Shown: positions 1 through 12,900 of the stretch, in pieces
Layout of the letters: each line of letters opens with the position of its first letter
Position numbering within the stretch: position 1 is the stretch's first letter
NCBI RefSeq assembly: GCF_023343835.1
Contig: NC_064447.1
Location: 11,933,501 to 11,997,500 of the forward strand
Length of the DNA: 64,000 nucleotides
Reading direction: 5' to 3'
Source of the DNA: Lagopus muta
Lineage: Eukaryota; Chordata; Aves; Galliformes; Phasianidae
The notes under the pieces: generated by a model
What the model saw: the letters and a program-made list of their open reading frames with translations, nothing else
What the model was told of the DNA's origin: nothing
The model's database searches: none
Made by a program: the position numbers and the translations under genes

Positions 1-451
1 GGTGTGGAGAAGAGGATGGGGCTCTGTCAGAGGGTCACCATGAGGAAGCAGGGTCTCATTGCAGAGCAGGAAGGTTAACCTGAGTGGAGCCAGGGGGCTG
101 CTTGTTGTCTGAGAATTGGCATGGATGGAGCTCCCAGAATGCTGCGTTATCCAGCATTGTTTTACGTATGCATACATACAGATATGTATATATATCTATG
201 CAAATGTATTCATATCAAATCTCACCCAAGGGCACCCGTGGTATTTTCTGGGGAGCTGTATTGTTGGTAGTCATCATGACTCCTGACTCTGCGCTGGGGA
301 TACAGCAGAACCTTTGCTGTTGTGGACTTAGCTTTCCTTGTATGAAATATTTCTTGCCTCCTTGGCAGAAAGGAAGGATGGCAATAGAGTTGGGACGTCC
401 CCCCACCCCCCACCTTGTGCCTTGCTGGGTTGCTCAGTGTGGATGCCTTAC
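1..451 (-). other. AMZ1: AMZ1 intron downstream of the first coding exon (partial)
   Basis: This is intron sequence following the donor at 451-450. It contains a short TA-rich patch around 165-205. Neither strand shows the next AMZ1 exon, which should resume the protein after the QPI motif, so the rest of the gene lies to the left of the window. Confidence 0.75.
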
Positions 452-755
452 CAATAGGCTGCAGGTAGATGTGCTTTCTGCAGAAGCTCTGCTTTCTCCT
501 CAGCATGGCATGGTAGAAGGTTTCAAAGTCCTCGGGGGCATCGGGGTGGCTGAGGAGCCAATCGAAAGCTGTCCGGATGAGCAGCGTGCAGAAAAGCGTC
601 CTCTGTGGGTTGTAGGCTTCAGAAAGGAACAGCTTTTCTGCCCTGGAGAAAGCCTTGGCATAGAGCTCCTGCAGAGCAGGATTGGTGGAGATCAATGCAT
701 CCTTCAGAGCCCGGGGCCCGAAGCTGAACTCCTGAGTGTGTTTGCACTGCAGCAT
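452..755 (-). CDS. AMZ1: AMZ1 (archaemetzincin-1), first coding exon, residues 1-101
   Basis: AMZ1 belongs to the archaemetzincins, zinc metalloproteases with an extended HExxH zinc site. The exon starts at ATG 755-753 (protein start MLQCKHTQEFSFGPRALKDA) and ends at 452 with one base of the next codon, before a GTAAGG donor. The segments EFSFGPRALKDAL, SEAYNPQRTLFCTLLIRT and RKHIYLQPI match human AMZ1 nearly residue for residue. The paralogue AMZ2 is clearly less similar over the same part. A Met five codons upstream (770) is in frame, but the human start corresponds to 755. The catalytic motif and C-terminal cysteines are encoded by later exons outside the window, so activity cannot be judged here. 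The product is incomplete only because the window ends. Confidence 0.95.
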
Positions 756-881
756 TGCGGAGAGGCCCACGGGCCGTTGGGGATCTGGCAGAGCTCAGCT
801 CTCAGATCTGGTTGCCACGGGCTTCCAGCTGTGGGATCTTAGCGTGAGCCTGCAGGCTGTGCTCAGCACCGGCCGGGTGTC
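756..881 (-). other. AMZ1: AMZ1 5' UTR part of exon 2
   Basis: Reading the minus strand, a pyrimidine-rich tract ending in a cag acceptor (AG at 883-882) lies 126 bases before the AMZ1 ATG. No ATG occurs between that acceptor and the start codon. This makes 881 the likely exon start and 756-881 the 5' UTR part. Inferred from splice signals only. Confidence 0.6.
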
Positions 882-3800
882 CTGAAATGTGTGTGAGAGA
901 GAAGCTGTCATGGGACGGCCTGCATCTTCATGAGCATCACCGGTTTATGCACCAGCAGGTGGTGCTCGAGAATGCGCAGCCCCCGTACTGCGAGCAGAGG
1001 TCTGGGTTAAATCAGATGGTTGGGTTTATCTGTTTATTTATTGATGCTCCAGTTTAAGGTCGGGTGTCGAACCTCTGGCTGTGTTAGCCCTTATGCGGTG
1101 CTGAAAGGCAGTGCTCCTGTCCGTGGTGGGAAAGAAGAGCAGAAGTGCCAAGTGGAACCCAAGTATTTAGCAGCTGTGTTTTGGGAAAAGCTGCTTTGTA
1201 CAGGTAAGTGCTCCACCTGTGTACAGCAGGATGGAAACACGCAGGTAGGTACGCAAACAAACGTTCTAGGAAGAAGGATTGTTTTCTGTGAGGTGAGTTA
1301 ATACTGGTTTAAGAGAAACCCGTGTGGATAAGTGTGTGTATCAGCTGCTGGTCATCACTTTGTAACAGCACTGTGCAATGAGAGGGGAAAAAAGAAGAGA
1401 GCTACAGTATTTTTAGGAGGAACTGGTTAATCTGTAATTTAAGTAGCTCAGCAGTCACCAGGTCCCCCTGGGGACAGAGATATAGCCATAAATTCAATAT
1501 TCAAATAAGAGTACCAACATGAGCCAGATGTTTTCCTTGGTTACACTGAGATGTCTGTGGTAGTTTCACCACAAGATAAAGGTGGCAGCCCTTTAAAATT
1601 GAGTTTCTTTACATCTAACCCTTGGGAAGATAGTTGTCTGTTTAAGCAGTCCTTAGAAAAGACTTGTTTTGTGTGATCTTCTGTGGAGCTGAGGGTATAT
1701 CCCAGAGGAGAGGGAGCAGGTAAAAAGCTTGCTTTTATTTTTGCAAGCTTTGTATTCTGCTGGCATTAAAGCCTGACAGCAGGAGCACAGTGGGATCTGA
1801 AGTAGTACAAGGGCCTGAGACCAATGGAATTCTGGAGACAAAATCTCTGATGCTTTCTCAGCTACCTCTTCTTATTGCCCAAAAAGTGTCCGTGTTGTTT
1901 TTGCAACAAGACTACATGTGGGATTATTTTGCACTCTGTCACCCAAAATAAATCTCTTGGCTTCTGACTTCCAAATTTAAGATTTGGAAGTTTGAATTGA
2001 AGGGAGATTCTGACCCTACTGAAGTCATCAGGAGTTGAATCTTGACCCTGCTGTAGTCCAAGGCAACACTCATCCTGCACAAACTTGAAATGCAAGCATC
2101 CTTTTTCCCACCATACTCAGAACTTACACTGGGAAAGCATGAGCAATGTTAGCACTGCTGTGCTGTGTGAGCCCTGCCTGCTGATCAGCAGGAAGCCCAG
2201 CTCTGTGCTCAGCCTGGGTTGGTGGTGATCTTGCCAAAGGTTTCTGAGAAGCAGGAGCTGCTTACATCAGCGCTGCCTGCGAGTACGTGGGGATGCGAGA
2301 GGAGCTGCTTAGAGAATGAATGGATTTTTCCAAATGGGAAGCAGCAAAGAGTGGATGAATGCAGTAATGAACACAATGGGGGCAGTCTCTTAGCCTGCGT
2401 TCCCCCGGGCTCTCTCATGAAATGCAGCGTGCACCCAAAGCTATGGACATACATTGTTTCCCAATGCTTCCTAAAAGGAGACATTCACACTGCACCAGAC
2501 ATCCCCAGCAATAAGCATGGGCATTTTGTGAGCACCCACGATGCACGAGGATGCCCAAGATTACACTTTGGTGCTTGGGAACTCACTTGCAGTCTGGAGC
2601 ACTGTGTGCCTCCTCTTGGACACCAGTTTTGCTTCCAAGAGAACAGCAGCAACCCATTGCATTCACCAAATCCAGCACCATTGCTTCTATTTAACAAGCA
2701 TTTCTAGAGTACTTCACTGCAGGAAATCAATGCTTCAGAAAAATGTTATGGGCATCTTCAGCAGATTCTTTTGCAATGCTGACTGTAGAAGATGGTATCT
2801 GTGCTTGATCTAATAGATGGATGCGCTGTTTTCATTAACTGGTGTGGAAGGGCTTTGTAATTTTTTAGCTCTTGTTTTGGGGCTGCTATAAAGTTCCAGT
2901 GTGGTCCTTCCAGAGGGAATGGCACTTCAGCTGCAATGGGCATTCATTTTCCAGCAGTTTTAAGACACCAAGGCAGTGATGCAGAACTGGAAGCACCAGT
3001 GCCTCCATATGCATTCCAGGTATTTAGGAAGGAGATGTTACGTCTTTAGAGCAAGCAGCAATTCATTTGATGTCTTGGCCAATGACAAGCCATAGGATCT
3101 GATTAGCAAGCCCTGAGGAGAAAGTAACTCTCATTTAAAAGGCCATTGACTTCTGGTTGCACTTGAGGAAATCCTTTAAGCAAAGTTACAACAATAATTT
3201 GCTGCAAGCGAGGGTCTCCACTCATGGCATTCTCTCTTTTTTTTTAACTGTCAGGGAAAAGAATTCCTATTTCCAATCTGGACTTTGTTATTCCCACTTG
3301 CAGCCATTTGTTAATGTTTACTTTTTTCCAAAATTGTGGGCATTCCCTAAATATCCAGCCTGAGCACTCACAGCCCATAGACCCCCACTGTCACACTAAC
3401 CTGTAAATGCTTTCATGTGCAATTCAGGTTAATCGTAAATTATTCCCTTTGCAAATCAGGTGCCTATAAATTATTCTCTGTAATTGGAAATTACCTATGA
3501 ATTATTCTATTTGAAATTCACATCTATGTCATTCATTCTCTTACTATATTGACATTGCTTGCTTGGACAGGTATGCTTGGGGCTGACAGCATAACTCTGG
3601 AAAGCCAAGGCAGTGCCATACAGCATGAGTTCATCCATGATGGGATGGCCAACAGAGATGGTCTGATGTGCAGAGAACCAGCATTATGTGGCCTAGAAAA
3701 GGGGCATCTATGGATACAGGTTGGCCATTGTAAAGCTGTTCATTTTCTAAGCCTGCTTGTAAGGTGTTTCCTATTCAGGTGTTCTCCCCTCTTGGCTACT

Positions 3801-6397
3801 GTGCAGTATTGAGAGACAGACTCCTTTAACTGGGCTGCTTGGGTGTCAGAGAGGCATTAGCAGAGACTGTTAAAACTGATTAATGGCTTGAGTTAGGTGC
3901 TGTACTGTAAACAGGCAGTGAGAGAGCAGAAGATTCATAGCCGGTCAGCAGCAATGAAGAGCCCAGAGCAAACAGAACAAGCGTTAGCTAATTATCAGCA
4001 CACCCTAGTTGCTCTAATAGCTCTTTTCCTGAGATTTGCAGTTGATATCTGCTGCTGCCACTCGCAGAGCATTCTCACCTTCCTGGTATAACAGAAATGA
4101 CCTGAGAGCAGTTTTATCAGTGTTTGCTGACAGCACAGAATGGATGCTCAATGGGCAAGTCCAGCACAGTGGGACAGAGGACAGTAGATGTGTGCAAGGA
4201 TTTAACCCCAGTGCAAATAATGTCCCTGCTGTTCCTCTCCTCCCTCAATGACCTGGTTGCAGTCCTCACTCAGCCTGAGGCTTTGCCTACCCACTGGGCT
4301 CAGCTGCCAAGGTCAGAATAGATGCATTTTGCCAGGTTCAGGCCTGGAAAGGGACAACTGGAGCCTGAAGGGGGATTTGGGGATTCTTAGCAGCTCTCTG
4401 AATCTGCTCTGCTCACAGAGGAAATGCACCCTGGGTCTGATTCTGCCCCATGCTTGTGCCCATGGGGAGCTGGAGCCCTTTTCAATCTGTGGCAACAAAA
4501 CGCTGAGTCAGATCTCGGTGTGTTCCCATCCACACAGTCAGATGAAAGCCTCCTGCTGCCATATCCCAATAGTATTTATGCGTAACGTCTCCAGCATACG
4601 CCTGTGACTCTGAAACAGATGATTTGTGTGGTCTCTGAAAATGAGTCATTCCCAGGAAACCTCCTGAGATTCACTCGGGAGGACAGTCTACCTGCAGGCT
4701 GTAAGCATGGGGGCTTATTGCTGCAGGGCACCTCACCTCAGTCTGCCTTGTGACTTCCCATGGGCTGCTGGCCTGGGCAGATGGACAACCCATGGGCAGA
4801 AAGGTTTGTGGTATTAAAGACTGGAATTGTAAAGGTCATTAACCACCTAAGATGGAGACAGATGCTTGCAGATTATTTCCAAGCACTTACACATCCGCTT
4901 CCCTCTTGATTTTGTTTTATGTTAAAGCCTGCTCTCTTTCATACGTTCTGCTATGAATATGTATTAAGGACATGCATTACCCATAGTTTGTCTTCTATCC
5001 TAAGGATTTCATTCTGTGCTCATAAATAATGCTGCTTTTTCATGTGTGTTTTCTATTTAAGGATCTCTAAAAGCCACACAAATACTACAGAAATATCTGT
5101 GCTGCCCTACAGAAGAGGAGATGAAGGTATGCACCCTCTGTCCCCTTCCCACTCACACCCACTATCTCACTGGTTTTGGTGCTCGTGGATTTTTCATTCT
5201 CTGGTTAAACTCTCAGTGGTGTTTCTCCCATGCACCTGTGAGATGAAGGGATGGCTGCATTCTTCTTCCCTTGCTCTTACATGCAACAGACTTGCATGCA
5301 TTGCTGGATATTTTCTGCGTATTTGATAACCAAAGACCCAAGGGCAGCCCAGAATTAGAGCACACTGCCTGTCAGTGCTCTACAACAAACGTAGTGCTGC
5401 CGAGATATCCAGGCTGTAATCATTCACAGCTCTGGGCACTTCACTCTTCATCGTACTTGTCTAGACAGACTAAATGGGTTCTGCAAGACAGCCCCAGTGT
5501 CAGCCAGGATAGAAGCTGCAGGGTTTCCATACAGAGGAATGCCCAAACAGGTATGGCTATGGTTAGATATTCCCTCAAGTGCAGGTGTTATAAAAGTAGT
5601 TCATCATGTGGCATAAATGCACTGTAATGCTGTGTCTCTTCCCCAGGAAACCAGGTGCTCTGTAAAGCAGCAGCACGAGGCAGGGGATGCTCCTTTTGCA
5701 GTGTCTCTGTCAGGGAGCCACACAGCAGCACGGCTGCAGAGGGCAGCCCCACACCCATGACCTCACCGTGGCCGTCTGTAGCCGAACCCTCGGCAGCTGG
5801 AGCTGTTTCAGCGAACGGGCACGTTCTGGAAGTGCTGCAGGAGCAGCTCCTGTTCTGGGGGACCCCCAGGTTCACCCGACCCTGCAGATTTGGATCCGGG
5901 GCATTTTGCTTCGGGATCACACGGCTTGGTATGAGGGGAAGGAAGCGATCCCTCAGCGCCCTGAGCTGCTGCCCCACGGCCCACAGAGCCCAGCTGGGCC
6001 CCTGCACCCAAGCCCCTGGGAGGATGCTCCAAGGGCAGCTCCCGGAGCAGAACCCCGGGCACGCCGAAACGACGATCTGAGAATGTCTTGGAGGTGCTGG
6101 TGGATGCCCTCGCTGAAGCCCCACCACCCCTCTTTGGGAGGAATACCCCAAGAGCAGCCCCTTGCACTCCGGCATAGGGGCTGCCGCAAGCAGGACCTTG
6201 GTCACGTAGGATGATGCCCCCAAGCTGCTCCCCCCAAAAGGCGGGGACAGCCCACGGGGGAGGGGGGGATCCCACGGAAGGGTCCCGACCCCCCGCCCTC
6301 CGGAACCGGCAGCCCCCATTCCCTCCCGGTTAGGATGACCGCTCGAATCCTCCCTACTCTGCGCCCACCCCGAGCCCCCGGGACCCCCAGCACTCAC
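882..6397 (-). other. AMZ1: AMZ1 intron 1 (predicted)
   Basis: This 5.5 kb stretch lies between a strong acceptor at 883-882 and a strong donor at 6397-6392 on the minus strand. It holds a 31-bp tandem repeat near 3.4-3.55 kb. I found no convincing exon in it on either strand. Its long ORFs are not recognisable proteins. Confidence 0.55.
3403..3545. repeat. 31-bp minisatellite, about 4.5 degenerate copies
   Basis: The motif GTAAATTATTC, with variants, recurs at about 3403, 3434, 3465 and 3496, and a shorter, more diverged copy begins near 3524. The first four copies are spaced exactly 31 bases apart. The core is AT-rich (TAAATTATTC, TGAATTATTC), and copies 1 and 2 also share GCAAATCAGGT-like sequence. 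It lies in the predicted first intron of AMZ1. Confidence 0.75.
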
Positions 6398-6650
6398 CGC
6401 CCGCCGGGCCGGGGCTGCGGAAGCCGGGGAGGATCGGCAGGGCCGGGGCAGCCGGCTCGGGGCTGGCGAGGCGGAGCGGAGCCGGGCAGCGGCGGCAGGA
6501 GGAGCGGCGGCGGCGGCGGCAGCAGCAGGAGGAGGAGGAGGAGGAGGAGGAGGAAGAAAAAGGGGGAGAAAAAGCGGCACGAGTGGGGCTTGGCCCCTCC
6601 GCCGGGAGCCCACGGGATTCGCCGAGCTGCCGCCGGGAGCCGCCCCGAAC
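6398..6650 (-). other. AMZ1: AMZ1 noncoding exon 1 (3' edge defined, start approximate)
   Basis: On the minus strand the sequence GCG is followed by GTGAGTGC, a near-perfect donor, so the exon ends at 6398. The transcription start cannot be read from the sequence, and 6650 is only a guess within the CpG island. No other gene on this strand is close enough to use this exon. Confidence 0.5.
6495..6562. repeat. Trinucleotide tract (GGC)n-(AGC)n-(AGG)n
   Basis: The plus strand runs from GGC triplets through a few AGC triplets into about ten AGG/GAG triplets, ending in an A-rich purine stretch. It sits in the AMZ1 CpG island and would be transcribed as a pyrimidine-rich 5' UTR or promoter sequence. 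The tract inflates spurious ORFs with runs of Pro/Ala, Ser or Arg in several frames. Confidence 0.9.
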
Positions 6651-6900
6651 CCCGCGGGGGAAAGCGCCGGGGGCAGCGCCGGAGAGGGGCCGGGGGGACC
6701 GGCGGGCAGCGCGGGGCTGAACCCTACGTCGGGCTGCAGGGCAGCCCCGCAAAATGGTTTTGGAGGAAAAAGGGTAAACGGGGCTCTGGGAAGGGGCTGT
6801 CGGCACCGGCGGGTCCCCGCTGGAGCCGGGAGAGGAGCGATGGGAGCGCGCTCCTGCTGGGAGCCCGGGGCTGGGCGACGTGTTGGTGCCGCAAGGGCTG

Positions 6901-9900
6901 AGTGCTCTTTAATCTGCTCTGTTAATAAGAAACGAAGGTTGGAGTGGGTGTCTGGAGAGCAGAGCTCTAGTTATGTGGTTGTACCGGAGACTGATGAGAT
7001 CTGCTCCATGGGAGTGGTGGCTGTGTTTGCCTTGATGCTCCTCTTAGCACATCCCTCGCATGACGTGGATGTGTTTCTGTGTCCCAGGGTGTCCTTTAAT
7101 TTGGGAATATTATCTGTTCTCAGGAAGGTTAATTACATTGGAGGAGTGGATCTCCAGCCCCATTTCCTCATGTAGTCTAGCTTTTGTGTTTTGATCCTTT
7201 CAGTGCTTTGATCCTGCGTTTCTCCATCACTAGATGGAAGGACAAAGGAAGATTCCAGCTGGAACCTGGACTTTGTCCCTAAGTGACACAAACAGAAGTT
7301 AGGAACACATTTCTCAGGCTGTGGAGCTGCAGTGCTCCTTGCAGCCCACACTGCAGGCACAGCTCTGCAGGGTACAGCAGGAATACTCCACCAGAGCCTC
7401 AGTGGCCGTACAGGTGGATAGATTGCAGCACTGCGGGGTTAGTGAGCACCAGGATAAGAAAATCACTGCATGCAGCAGCCTGCCACCCTGGGCTCTGCAT
7501 TGCTCTTAAGGCACTGAGAGCATCGCTGGTGAGAAATTGCCTTAATTAGCTGCTATCATAATCAGAAGGAGGGGAGCAGCAGCAGTCTCACCTGGCAGCC
7601 TCTGTGGGAACCTTTCTGCAGTGCAGTGTGGGGGCAGGGCTGGGCCTGACGGCCTTGCAGCATCATCCCTTCCCTTCATCTGCTCACCAAAGCATGGGAG
7701 ATGCCCTCTGTTCAGTTTTAATTGGTTGCTGCTTGTAATTAATGTTTATTTGTAATAATTATCTGAAATGATGTATCTCTGTGTTGTTTGTAGTACACCA
7801 GCAGTGTGTCAGAGCAACACAAACCCCAGACAGGCAGCTCCTGCCCCGGAGAAGCCAAGAGCTAAACCAGGCAGCAATGCTGGCAGTGTGCTCCAGGAGT
7901 GGAGACTTAGGTTTATTTCCTACAAAACCTATTGCAACCTTGGTATTTAATGCTTGCTTTAGCTGCCCACCTGCAGATCAGTCAGCACAGCTGAACAGGA
8001 CTGGTGCTGCTGTGGTGTCCTCACAAACAGAAGGGAATCTGCCCCAGAACAACACCAGGACTGGCTCTTGAGAGAGTGTCCTTTGGTCATCTGAAGAAAG
8101 CTGCACACATGGATATCTCCATGAGGGAAAATGTCAGTACTGAGTGCTGTGTGAGCCACGGACAGGAGACCAAACTACAGCCGCAGGCTGGAGCCAGACA
8201 AGCTGAAATGAGGAAACAACACACTGGGTTTTTTTCTTTAGAATGAAGCTGATGAGCTCCTGGAATAAATTGCCGAGGACAGCCTCCACATGTGTTGGAG
8301 TTTTCCAAATAAGATAAGATGCCTTTTCTGCAAGATGGGCTCCAGGCAGGCACACAGTGCTGGGTTTTGTGCAACCCAGGAAGGTTCTGCTCCTGCTGAA
8401 TGCTGCAGGTGTGACACTTTCTCCTGGGATTGGTGCTTGGGCTGTCGAGAAGTTGGTGTTATTTCTCTGTCTTTGCAATCTGCAGCAGTTTTGAAGAAAG
8501 CAGGGTGCATTTAGCAGCAGTCTGGTCTGCTACCACAAAGCAGAAATGTGTATGAGCAAACTTTCTTAAAGTTTGAGTGTGAAAAGCAGCCTTGACAAAG
8601 CATTGTGGGTTCTTCTGTTCTCTTTCTGCTCTGTGACCGCGAAGCCCTGATCTAGATTTGAGCAACCCTGCTGAGGGCTGCATTAACAGCAGCCACATTG
8701 TGCTTGGTCCTAACGCAGGTGCAGTCCTGCCAGGAGCACCAGGAGGAGGATGGGGGAATGCACCAGAACAAGAGCCTGGCCTTAAGATGCTGCTTTGCAA
8801 AAAGGAGTGATGTAAAGGTTTCTGGCAGGGACAGACTTTGGGTGCTGTTCGTTGATGGTGAGGGAAAGGGCAGGACTGAGCAGTTTGTGGCAGAGGCTGA
8901 GGGTTACCACGCTGGCAGTGCTGCTGGGGACAGGTTTGCCTTCTTTGTAGGCTGGAGATGTGGTGGTGTGTTTCTGGTAGCAGGACAGTCTGAAGCAGGA
9001 GATGAGGAATCAATAAAGCAGGTGTTCTCCTTGTGCAGGCTGGGGACTGTGTGAGACAGGCTGTGACAGCTTTGTGCTTCCCCTCTGAAACTGCTGTTCT
9101 GGCTCTGCCTGCATCAGAGGGCACAAGAAGGAGAGCCGTTCCTTGTCTCTTCCATTCACTCTCTGTAATATCCTTAAAAGCTGTGATGTGTCACTCTGGT
9201 GCCTGAACAGGTTCCTCCTGTGCCCAGCTGCTGCTCTGCCCACCCATCGCCCTGCCCTCAGCAGTTGGGATGGACCTCATGGAGGCAAACAGTGATGTTG
9301 TCAGGATTTTTTTGCCTTTCCCACGAAGCGGTGAGGAGCAGCAGCAGTAAAGGATGATGGAGGAGAAGGGAGCAGCAGGCAGCAGGCCCTTCTGGGAGGT
9401 GAGAGAGCTGGGGCATTGGTGTCCCCAAGGCACTGGATCATGCCTGCAAGCAGAACTGTCCCTCTGCACTGTGTCCTGGCACAGCCCATCTCCATCAGTA
9501 GGCTGGGGAACTGACAGAAACAGCGCTGGGCTGGTGCTCCTGCAGTGACACAGACTGGAAGAGACAAACAGCCCCAGCCCTGCTCTGATCAGTGAGCGCA
9601 ATCTGCTGCTACAACTGCTGCTGGAGGGAGAGGGGAGGGAGGGGAAAGAACAGCGATTAAGTGAAGCGGGAGCCGTTTGTTTGCAGATCTGTTACTAGGT
9701 CACGGTACCACCTATATCCTGGGTTTATTAAGGCTTTTAAATGGAGCCTGAGGTTTGAGACCCTGGGGAAGGGGCTGTCCCTCCTGCAGCTGGCTGATCG
9801 CTGCTTCAGTTCTGCTGTACTGCTAATAGAAGGAAAACTTCTCTTATCCCAAGCTCTGCTCGTTTGCAGAGCTGCTTTCCCTTTCCAGCACTGATCTCGT

Positions 9901-12900
9901 GTTTGGAATCTCCCTGTGGGCAGTTGGTGTTCGTGCTCCACAAAGGAAGAGAGATTTCAGATCCCTGTATCTTTGCAGAGGGTTTCGGTACTTTTAAATT
10001 CTTTTTTATTTTTGCTGCTGGCAATGTGGGGGATCAGTGCTTTGTGGCTCCTGACCAAGGTTCAGGAGCCCCATGGAAGGAGGCTGTGCTGGAGTAATCC
10101 ATCCCAGGCTTTAAGCCCAGCCCGGACCTGCTCTGTGTTTTCCCTGGGTTCAGTATTGAGGCCAGCAGAAATAGCATCTCATTTCCCGGTGTCAGAGGAG
10201 GTGCTAAGTAGGACAAAGTTAAATTTGGGATTATTAGGAAGAGAAGAAGCCCAGATGCTTCAATGCACGTTTATCTGATGGTAACATCAGAGCACAAATG
10301 TGAAGAGAGCTGCCCTTTGCGGAGGGCAAAGCGAGGAGGATGCAGTGATGCAGTGAATTACTGGGCAGAAGTGGGTATCTGGGAGCACTTTGGGTTTCCC
10401 TCGTGCACATGGGTCTGGCTCCCAGTCTGCGGCATTTCGGCCCAGGGAGCACCCAGCTGGTGTCAGCAGTGGTGCAGGGCAGGTAGGCACCTTGGTGCAG
10501 AGGAATTTGGGAAAGCACAGGTGGAGGTGTTCTCCTTGGTGGCAGCTTCATTTTAAGCTCTATCGGAGTTTTTCCTAAGAGAGAGGCAAAGGCGTTGAGT
10601 TTCAATGGGCAATAATTAAATGGAGACAGTGCGCTCTAGAGAAAAATATACTGTGTATAAAAACAAGGGAATCTTTGAACAAGAAGCAAAGCCCAGCACC
10701 AAGCTGTGCAATTAAAAAGCTGCAGTGAGATGAGATACGAGATGGAGAGAGATTCAGAGACACTGAGATATTTGGGCAAATCACCGTGCCCCAATTTTCT
10801 CCTTGGCTGCCCTTGGCTGGATGAACTCACTGGTGGGCACTGCCAGCACCAAACTGAGTGCAGTGGATGCACTGGGAGCAGCAGGGCTGGGAGCTGGGCC
10901 GTGTCCTGCAGGATGAGCCCCCACGTCCTGGCTCGTGGCTGGGTCACTGCTCGTGGTGCTGGCATTGCTCCAGTGCCGGTCTGCTTTCACCCAGGGATGC
11001 CACGAAGGCGGCTAAAGGCCAAGTGCTGTTGCTGGAAGCCAGCTGCAAATTAGTGCATGGTGTGTGATTAATGTGCTTTTTAAATGCATTCATGTCCTGT
11101 CACACTGGCTGTGGCTCTTGTGTCACACTCGGTGCTCTCAGAACGTTTATTAGCCTTATAGATCCCCTGATTATTGCTTTCTCTTTTATAATTAAGCTAT
11201 GAAACTCAGCATGGTGCAGCTTATACGGCGTTAATTCAAGCCTGGCATTCTCTGCCTGTGCCCTAGGGTAAGGCTAAACGCTGGCAGCTGGGCTGCTCAC
11301 TGCACAGTTGCTATTCTGAAATTCTCTAATATGATTACAGAAATAACAGTCTGTGCATATGGGTGACTTGGGGCTCAGTGTTGCTGCACGCAGCAGTGAG
11401 ACATGGTGTGAGCTCTTTGGAGCTCCCCACATCAGCGCTGTCAGCTCTGCTTTGCTGTTTGCTGCTCTCCTTTCTCAGGACATGAGTGAGTTCTTTCTCT
11501 TTCTTATGTCCTGGCCTTGGCTTAAACCTCACATAAGTGGAATAGAGGATTTTCTGTGGAGCTGAATATTTACAGCCACTTTCTGTCAGCTGCAGCAGCT
11601 CTCTGAGTGTTTCTGTCCTGCCCATGTTGCAGCAGGTCACCACTTCGCGTGGCCACGTGGTGAGCTGAGCTAGGAACAACAGTATCATAAACCACATCTA
11701 TTTCTTTGCAATTTTTGTTTTCCACCTCCTAGGACGTAGGATGGACTGTGCTGGGGTAGCTGGAGCTCAGCACCACCGGACAGGAGATTGTTGCAGTGAC
11801 CCAGCATCGTGCTTCCAGTCACAGCTGGTCCCAGTGCAGAGAGCTCATGAAGGCTTTGCTGGGCTGCTGCTGCTCCACTGGCAGTCCCTGTGGAGTGTGC
11901 CCAGCCCTCCCTGCAGAGATGTCTGAGTGGGCAGTGATGGGCTTCAGCTGCTCTGCCCACCTTGGTTCTGGGCTCTGTGTGTGCAGGCAGTCCTACCCAG
12001 CTGCAGGTGTGGGGACAGCAGACAGCAGGTGGCTGTATCTGCTATGGGAGAGCACGAATGTCCCTCATCTGTTTGGGAGCAGCAGGAGACAGCCTGGAGG
12101 TGGTAGGAGAGTGGGCACAGAGTTCCTCTGTGCGCAGCTGGATGACCACTGTGATCAGCACTGCATCTGGAGCTGATGGAGGCACACAGTGACAGGTATG
12201 GCTGCTCCCTCCTGCCTCTCCCCCAGAGAAAACCCCATGTTTTACAAAATGCACATCTGCTGGCTGTGTCTCCCCAAAACTGCATCAAACTCCCTATACT
12301 TGCTGTACTGTCACACTCCATAGTATGTGCTATTTATACTCACGCTGCTCGTGTAATCAATTATTACTCATCAAACAGAGATCCGAATGCTGACACATCT
12401 GATCTTAAAGCTTCTGCTCCAAGCAGCAGTGCCAAAGCCCACGAGCAGGATGCAGCGCCGTAGTGCAGCAACTCTGTGCGCTCAGACGTTTCCATGGAGA
12501 TGGATCTTTGATCTCATCGCACTACATGAAGGGTGGGGAAGATGCTCCCAGACTCAGGAGGAAGGCAGTGCTGCTTCCCTCAGGTCAGAAGTTCCCAGTG
12601 CAGGAACTGGAGAGGCTGGAGGGCTCTGTTCTTCTTTCCATGATGCCATATCTGTAGCACCAGCGGGGTGAAGCTGTGCTGCAGCACGCACTGGGGATGT
12701 GCCTCTCGCTTGGCCACACTGCACCTCTGTGCTGATTTAGTGCTGCTGAGGATCAGACCTTTGTCTGCGCTGCAGTGTTGTGTTTGTGCTGTATGATTCA
12801 TAGTGCTTTGGTGCCAGGACAGGGCACGTTGTCCTGGCTGTTGAGAAGAAATGTGAGCAATAAGGAGAAGAGCTATGAGAATGTACAGTTAGCTGGCTGC

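Larger units (their letters stand above)
5700..6900. promoter_or_regulatory. AMZ1: CpG island, putative AMZ1 promoter
   Basis: Base composition rises sharply here, with dense CpG between about 6300 and 6760 and flanks that are GC-rich from 5.7 kb. A GTGAGT donor on the minus strand at 6397-6392 shows that a minus-strand transcript probably starts inside the island, which fits AMZ1. A weaker GTAAAC on the plus strand near 6776 leaves open transcription in the other direction. Confidence 0.7.

Noticed and set aside
84-842. 252-codon plus-strand ORF
   Set aside because: It is the antisense shadow of the AMZ1 coding exon at 452-755, which is fixed by similarity and splice sites.
5588-6613. 341-codon minus-strand ORF with Pro and Ala runs
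   Set aside because: It is caused by the triplet repeat and high GC of the AMZ1 CpG island; low-complexity and crosses a strong donor.
6335-6901. 188-codon plus-strand ORF rich in Arg and Gly
   Set aside because: Same CpG-island and GGA-repeat composition effect; no recognisable domain.
8459-9124. 221-codon minus-strand ORF
   Set aside because: GC-moderate chance ORF in intergenic sequence; no similarity recognised, no flanking splice context or CpG promoter.
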